Below are positions 59,930 through 64,000 of a stretch of 64,000 nucleotides of DNA, in pieces (position 1 is the stretch's first letter; every line of letters begins with the position of its first letter). The stretch lies in NCBI GenBank assembly GCA_902622625.1, contig CACNQS010000002.1, positions 1 to 64,000 of the forward strand. The letters are read 5' to 3'. Position numbers and translations under genes: made by a program. This DNA comes from an uncultured Prochlorococcus sp. Lineage in GTDB: Bacteria > Cyanobacteriota > Cyanobacteriia > PCC-6307 > Cyanobiaceae. Under the pieces are notes generated by a model. That model saw only the letters and a program-made list of their open reading frames with translations, ran no database searches and had not been told where the DNA came from.

Positions 59930-61321
59930 TTAAACCTGAAAAATAAACTTTAAAAATTTCTTTACTCTTTCGTAGGGAGGATACCGCAGATTTGAATCAA
60001 ATAAAAAACTTTTGAAAGTGATAGATTTTTGATTTGAAAAATTTCGAAACCCTTCTTCTCCATGAAATTTACCAATACCACTTTGCCCAACGCCTCCAAA
60101 CGGTAAATTTGGAATAAGGACTGGTAGCATCACATCATTTAAACAAATTGTTCCTGAGCTGGTCACTTTTGAAATGTAATTATGGATTTTTTTATTGCCT
60201 CCAAATAAGTAGATTGCTAAGGGTTTTGATGTATGACTAATCTGTTTTAAAGCTGATTCCTTATCATCAATTCCAATTACTGGAAGTAATGAACTGAATA
60301 ATTCTTTCTGCAAAATATTTGTTTCATTTAATTTAGTTCTCAGAATTGTAGGTGATATTTTCAACTTTTTTTTACTAAAAGTCCCCCCAAATAAAATTCT
60401 TTTTTCTTTTTCGTATTGTTTGAGAATTTCTATAGTTGATGTAAATTGTTTTTTCTCCAATTTTGATAGGTTTTTGGAAATAATTGGATTATCTCCATAA
60501 AAACTTACTATGTATTTCTTTAATTTTTCTATAAAAATATTTTCAATTTCTTTATCTACAAAAATATGATTCGGAGCCATGCAGGATTGACCAGAATTAA
60601 AAAATTTACCCCAAACAATTCTTTTTGCAGCCACTTCTAAATTTGCATTCTTGAAAATAATTACAGGATTTGTTCCGCTTAACTCAAGAGTTAATGGAGT
60701 TAAGTTTTTTGAAGCTAATTTCATTATAGATTTTCCAGTTTCAGTACTTCCTGTAAAAAAAATGTGGTCAAAATTTTGTTTAATTAATTTTATGGATTGT
60801 TTACTATCACCCTCTACTGTCATTAGCACATCTTTACGGAAATATTTGGAAGTAAGCTTTTTAATAAGTTTTGAGGTCGCAGGACATTTCTCTGATGGTT
60901 TTATAACTGCAGTATTTCCCGCTGAGAAAATATTTACCAATGGCTTTAAAATATAAAGTAAAGGATAATTATAAGGACCAAGAATTAAGACGCACCCAAG
61001 AGGTTCATAAATAACTTTGGAGGATGATGGAAATAGATAAAAAGGGGTAGCAATCTTTTTTGGTCGCATCCAAGAATTGAGTTTCTTTTTTATAAGTGAA
61101 ATTTCTTCTTTCACTAAAAGGATTTCTGAAAGCCCTTCAATTTCAGATTTGCCGAGATCAACAAAAAGTGATTTAATAATCTCTTTTTTATTTTCATCCA
61201 AAAGTTTAGAAACTATATTGATATGATGGATTCGCCATTTTATATCTTCAGTTTTACCGGTGAGAACTGTATTTTTTAATTTATGCATATCTTCTAAATG
61301 AAATTTATCAGAAATTTTCAT
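59930..61321 (-). CDS. Aldehyde dehydrogenase, class 3-like
   Basis: NAD(P)-dependent oxidation of aldehydes to acids. The 463-residue protein has VLILGPYNYPLLYILKPLVN, NTAVIKPSEKCPATSKLI, the nucleotide-binding FFTGSTETGKSIMKLASKN, catalytic Glu in LTLELSGTNPVIIF, catalytic Cys in GKFFNSGQSCMAPNHIFV, and NLPFGGVGQSGIGKFHGEEG. The architecture is that of the short ALDH3 group, which often handles fatty or medium-chain aldehydes. Starts at ATG 61321. Confidence 0.94.
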   Translation of the reverse strand: MKISDKFHLEDMHKLKNTVLTGKTEDIKWRIHHINIVSKLLDENKKEIIKSLFVDLGKSEIEGLSEILLVKEEISLIKKKLNSWMRPKKIATPFYLFPSSSKVIYEPLGCVLILGPYNYPLLYILKPLVNIFSAGNTAVIKPSEKCPATSKLIKKLTSKYFRKDVLMTVEGDSKQSIKLIKQNFDHIFFTGSTETGKSIMKLASKNLTPLTLELSGTNPVIIFKNANLEVAAKRIVWGKFFNSGQSCMAPNHIFVDKEIENIFIEKLKKYIVSFYGDNPIISKNLSKLEKKQFTSTIEILKQYEKEKRILFGGTFSKKKLKISPTILRTKLNETNILQKELFSSLLPVIGIDDKESALKQISHTSKPLAIYLFGGNKKIHNYISKVTSSGTICLNDVMLPVLIPNLPFGGVGQSGIGKFHGEEGFRNFSNQKSITFKSFLFDSNLRYPPYERVKKFLKFIFQV

Positions 61322-61477
61322 TTTTTACCTTTGAATAGTATTAAATATATCAGAGGATAAATTGAAAATAACTAAGGGTTTTAGGCAGTTAAATCAAAGC
61401 GAATGATTTATGAGAAATAATCAAATTTATAAGGATTGCTTTTAAAAATTCAAATTTTTCTTGGTTACTATATTTCT

Positions 61478-62368
61478 ATGAGAGAAAATTTTTCAATTAG
61501 ATTGATATCTATAAATGAAATACCAGAAGTCACAAACTGGGCAAGGTTAGAGGGATTTTCTCCTGGAATGGATGATTTATCAATTTATAGAAATACAGAT
61601 AAACAAGGTTTATGGGTAGCTTGTCTAGGCAATAATCCTATAGGCTCTATTGCGTGTATAAAATATAATTCCTCGTATGGTTTTATAGGTTTATTTATCG
61701 TTAAAAAAGAATTTCGAAATAATGGGTATGGAGTGAGATTATGGAAACATGCACTCGAATATTTGAAAAATGTTGATTGTATTGGTCTTGAGGCTGCTCC
61801 AGATAGATTAAATGATTACGCAAAGTGGGGGTTTAGAAAATCTTCCATTACGAATCGATGGAAATTAAATGGTTCTCAAGATTTGCCATTGAGAAATTTC
61901 TATAAAGATCAATTTCATTCTTTTAAAGTTGTCCCGGGTAATAAAATTTCTTCTGAAGCAGTCTTAATTTATGATGACCAAAGAGAACCTAGTCCCAGAC
62001 CACATTTTCTAAATGACTGGCTAAAAAATTCTCATGGTAATGTCAGTGCAATTGTCGATAATAATGGGATGTGCCATGGATTTGGCAGGATAAGACCTTG
62101 TATATTGGAGGATAATGAGCAAGGCTGGAGAATTGGCCCACTTTTAGCGGATACTCCACCACTTGCTGAATTATTAATAAGGGAGTTAGTTGGTGATTTA
62201 GATGCTCAAATCTTATTGGATTGCTCTAATCTGAACCCTTATGCAAATTATCTTTTATCAAGTTTGGGATTTGAGGAAATATCAAAAACTTACAGAATGT
62301 ATAAAGGCATTCAACCTCCCTGCCCCATGAATCAAGTATACGGACTTGCCTGCTTGGAACTGGGGTGA
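61478..62368 (+). CDS. GNAT-family acetyltransferase, two-domain type
   Basis: A 296-residue protein from ATG 61478 (the frame is open earlier, but conserved MRENFSIRLISINEIPEVTN starts here). The N-terminal half is a GNAT domain: GLFIVKKEFRNNGYGVRLWK. The second half (about residues 150-296), with GFGRIRPCILEDNEQGWRIG and PLLADTPPLAELLIRELVGD, matches the C-terminal Acetyltransf_18-type domain. Substrate unknown. Confidence 0.88.
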   Translation: MRENFSIRLISINEIPEVTNWARLEGFSPGMDDLSIYRNTDKQGLWVACLGNNPIGSIACIKYNSSYGFIGLFIVKKEFRNNGYGVRLWKHALEYLKNVDCIGLEAAPDRLNDYAKWGFRKSSITNRWKLNGSQDLPLRNFYKDQFHSFKVVPGNKISSEAVLIYDDQREPSPRPHFLNDWLKNSHGNVSAIVDNNGMCHGFGRIRPCILEDNEQGWRIGPLLADTPPLAELLIRELVGDLDAQILLDCSNLNPYANYLLSSLGFEEISKTYRMYKGIQPPCPMNQVYGLACLELG

Positions 62369-62435
62369 TTTCCTTTAAAGCGTTCATTTCCCCTTATTGT
62401 TTCTGTAATACTGAAAGAAGTTTTTTTGATTAAGA

Positions 62436-62684
62436 TTAACTTCCAGAAGTTTTCAAAATTTTTTCTACAATATCGGCGTTGATTATAGTGACCTCTCCAT
62501 TGTCAATATTGGCAACTTGAAACAAAGTCCATGAATTTGGATTTCTAGCTCCTCCAATACAGTCGATCACTTGACCGACCCAATAATTATCATCCTTTTC
62601 TTTAGTATCTTCGCAATTTTCTTTTTTAATTGCGACATAATCACCAGGCCTAACGAAAAGAAACTCAGGAGTTGCTGAACTCAC
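62436..62684 (-). CDS. DUF3104-type small protein
   Basis: 82-residue protein of the picocyanobacterial DUF3104 type: FLFVRPGDYVAIKKENCEDT, DDNYWVGQVIDCIGGARNPN and SWTLFQVANIDNGEVTIINA. It resembles a small SH3-like fold. Function unknown. Starts at ATG 62684. Assigned by memory of the family pattern, not by a search. Confidence 0.7.
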   Translation of the reverse strand: MSSATPEFLFVRPGDYVAIKKENCEDTKEKDDNYWVGQVIDCIGGARNPNSWTLFQVANIDNGEVTIINADIVEKILKTSGS

Positions 62685-62781
62685 AATAAATAACTAATAG
62701 TATATACGTACTATAGTAAGTTATTGGTTTTGTTGCTGAACTTTGAATTATTTAGCAAACTAGGAGTAATTCAAAAATAAA

Positions 62782-62874
62782 ATGGAATCAACTGAAATTG
62801 CTATATTTTCAACATTATTGGGGTTAATTCTAGCTTTAACTGACGCTTATATAGAAAGAAATATTCCTGGATAA
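62782..62874 (+). CDS. 30-residue single-helix membrane peptide, unknown
   Basis: ORF from ATG 62782: MESTEIAIFSTLLGLILALT then a short DAYIERNIPG tail. One helix of about 18 residues fits photosystem or b6f small subunits in size, but the sequence does not match PetG, PetN, PetM or any PsbX/PsbY that I know. Low evidence; a real peptide gene is plausible. Confidence 0.45.
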   Translation: MESTEIAIFSTLLGLILALTDAYIERNIPG

Positions 62875-62891
62875 TATTTCCAATTCATTTC

Positions 62892-63023
62892 TTAAATTAA
62901 ATAAGATTTAAGCTGGTCTAATATGTCGGCACGGTTGGAAACTAATTTTGTAAAAACTAAATATATCAACCCTCCCATTGCGAGCCTTCCGTTAATTTTT
63001 TCAAACTGCTTTAGTTTTCTCAA
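62892..63023 (-). CDS. High-light-inducible-type (Hli/CAB-like) small protein
   Basis: 43 residues from TTG 63023: RKLKQFEKINGRLAMGGLIY then LVFTKLVSNRADILDQLKSYLI. The core EKINGRLAMGG fits the chlorophyll-binding consensus ExxNGRxAMxG of Hli proteins. The frame is open as far as TTG 63095, so up to 67 residues are possible. Hli proteins guard photosystems against excess light and bind pigment during assembly. The helix after the motif is short, and the rest is unlike any Hli I know, so it is a divergent member. Confidence 0.6.
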   Translation of the reverse strand: MRKLKQFEKINGRLAMGGLIYLVFTKLVSNRADILDQLKSYLI

Positions 63024-63135
63024 AAAATGTATTGCGATTAAACAAAATTTAAAGGGTATAGAAAATAAAAAAGTATTGATTACTTCAAAATTCAAAAAAA
63101 ATTTAAATAAATATTATTTCAAACACGAATTACAT

Positions 63136-63273
63136 TTAAAGCCAAGCTTCTTTCATCTCAAGATACAGTCTCTCGCTCTCAGCGGAATTAATTTTGCTGT
63201 CTGAATAGGATTGTTGCTGTTGCTGTTGTTGTTGCTGAGTTGAGTTGGTATTAGAATTTTGGACTTCGCTCAT
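63136..63273 (-). CDS. Polyglutamine-containing small protein, unknown
   Basis: 45-residue ORF from ATG 63273: MSEVQNSNTNST, then nine Gln in a row (CAG/CAA mix), then SYSDSKINSAESERLYLEMK and a terminal EAWL. The Gln tract is unusual for bacteria. It lies about 110 bases upstream of the Hli-like gene on the same strand. I recognise no family. Confidence 0.6.
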   Translation of the reverse strand: MSEVQNSNTNSTQQQQQQQQQSYSDSKINSAESERLYLEMKEAWL

Positions 63274-63389
63274 TAGAGGGATAATATATTTGTGTTTATT
63301 CTCTCATATTTGGAGCTTTTTTAGTCAACTTAAATTCTTAAATTTTTTTTAAATTTTTTACGTTTTTAATTTTCCTGCTTTGAGTGAAT

Positions 63390-63491
63390 TCATTTCGCTA
63401 CAGTAGTCTTGGTATATAGGAATTTAACTTCCCAATATACAATTCCCAGGAAGATAGCACTTGCAATAATAATTTCAGAAATGGCTAACAT
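63390..63491 (-). CDS. 33-residue single-helix membrane protein, unknown
   Basis: ORF from ATG 63491: MLAISEIIIASAIFLGIVYW then a basic EVKFLYTKTTVAK tail. The helix is about 20 residues, with the positive charges on one side, so a thylakoid or plasma membrane protein is likely. No family match that I recognise. Confidence 0.5.
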   Translation of the reverse strand: MLAISEIIIASAIFLGIVYWEVKFLYTKTTVAK

Positions 63492-63638
63492 TTTATTTGT
63501 CAATATTAATTTAATTTTGGTATCAATTTACACAGAATGCAATAGGTACTAATTACATTCTAGATTTTAAAAAAACTTATTTAATAAAATAAGGCGTCGA
63601 AATAATATAAAATTTTAAATTAGATACATATTATTTTC

Positions 63639-64000
63639 GTGGGAAATTTCATAAATTCAACAACTCTTATACCTTTAATACCTTTAGTAACATCTTTATT
63701 TATTCTTGTTTTATTGGCAAGTTTTAATAGAACACTTAACAGGTTAACAAAACCAGTTAGTGCGCTGGTTGCATTATCTTTATTAAGTTCCGCTTTTATA
63801 AGCTCATTTGACTATTTTAAAAAAATAGAAGAAGAATTAGTTTTATCTGAATTTCTCAAATTTTTTGAAGAAAAAAATTTAGTTATACATCTCAATTTAG
63901 TAAATGAAAAAATTATAATTTTTTTCTCATTAATAATGATATTAATTATTGGAATATCTTTTTATAAATTGCCTAGAAAAAAAGGTTATGTCTTATTAAT
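63639..64000 (+). CDS. N-terminus of a NuoL/NdhF-like membrane protein, cut by the right edge
   Basis: Open from GTG 63639 to the edge (about 120 residues). The translation is hydrophobic with three likely helices: STTLIPLIPLVTSLFILVLL, VSALVALSLLSSAFISSFDY and KIIIFFSLIMILIIGISFYK. The layout LIPLIPLVTSLFILVLLASF resembles the start of NADH dehydrogenase chain 5 or Mnh/Mrp antiporter subunits. The conserved middle of the family is beyond the edge, so the call is tentative. The start codon is also uncertain. Confidence 0.5.
   Translation, partial: MGNFINSTTLIPLIPLVTSLFILVLLASFNRTLNRLTKPVSALVALSLLSSAFISSFDYFKKIEEELVLSEFLKFFEEKNLVIHLNLVNEKIIIFFSLIMILIIGISFYKLPRKKGYVLL

Noticed and set aside
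62923..63204. 93-residue plus-strand ORF over the Hli-like gene
   Set aside because: No domain; composition looks like the antisense of the Hli-like and Gln-rich ORFs.
63136..63273. Gln repeat as a simple non-coding microsatellite
   Set aside because: The repeat sits in an ATG-started frame with a normal C-terminal sequence and mixed codons, so coding is more likely, though not proven.

Overview
The window looks like a chromosomal segment from a high-light-adapted Prochlorococcus (small AT-rich marine cyanobacterium). Reasons: very AT-rich, tightly packed genes; photosystem genes (psbK, psbEFLJ, psbT, psbB, psbM, psaE), cytochrome b6f genes (petB, petD), NDH-1 genes (ndhJKC), chlD and a 16S-tRNA-Ile-tRNA-Ala-23S-5S operon; and a phycoerythrin beta gene with a lyase gene but no alpha subunit beside it, the known relic of the high-light clade. 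No phage, transposon, CRISPR array or obvious island is visible; nearly all of it reads as core genome.

Layout. 1-13 kb: cobS (cut by the left edge), tgt, psbK, a Gfo/Idh/MocA oxidoreductase, a CNNM/CBS transporter, tRNA-Met, pyrE, ygfZ, a RecB-like/RNase H-like nuclease, a phosphohexomutase, an RdgB-type pyrophosphatase, a carotenoid oxygenase, hisB, fabI and a thioredoxin-like gene broken at a poly-A run. 13-24 kb: a DegT aminotransferase, photolyase, Nudix hydrolase, folK, chlD, an Mce/ABC lipid-transport pair, a YvcK-type gene also interrupted at a poly-A run, and ndhCKJ. 24-27 kb: rubredoxin, ycf48 and psbEFLJ, a photosystem II assembly cluster. 27-35 kb: mtnP, an NDH-2/SelD fusion, the CCA enzyme, a UvrD/PcrA helicase and the phycoerythrin remnant (cpeB, cpeS, a small ORF). 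35-45 kb: tRNA-Phe, an FGGY kinase, metK, rpsA, nrdR, psbT-psbB, a ferredoxin, psbM, prmC, a Sua5/YrdC protein and tRNA-Thr. 45-52 kb: minCDE, an HD hydrolase, a C-terminal processing protease, petBD and a GH100 invertase. 52.2-57.9 kb: the rRNA operon and its leader. 57.9-64 kb: mutM, psaE, a LysM protein, an aldehyde dehydrogenase, a GNAT protein and several very small genes (DUF3104, a 43-residue Hli-like protein, a polyglutamine protein, two single-helix proteins), ending in the N-terminus of a NuoL/NdhF-like membrane protein.

How it fits together: photosystem II assembly and subunits, NDH-1 and cytochrome b6f, chlorophyll synthesis (chlD) and carotenoid cleavage serve the thylakoid; tgt, prmC, the Sua5 protein, cca and rRNA/tRNA genes serve translation; mutM, photolyase, the RdgB protein, the Nudix enzyme and UvrD serve genome and nucleotide-pool maintenance; minCDE serves division.

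The least expected pattern is that three genes (cobS, the thioredoxin-like gene, the YvcK-type gene) each become one continuous reading frame if a single A is removed from a poly-A run near their 5' end. That is either repeated transcriptional slippage/phase variation or a systematic homopolymer overcall. Other points: a 20-of-21 complementary pair flanking 23S rRNA, perfect palindromes between genes, a CpeB that lost specific chromophore cysteines, and undescribed micro-ORFs. I found no convincing new multi-gene system.
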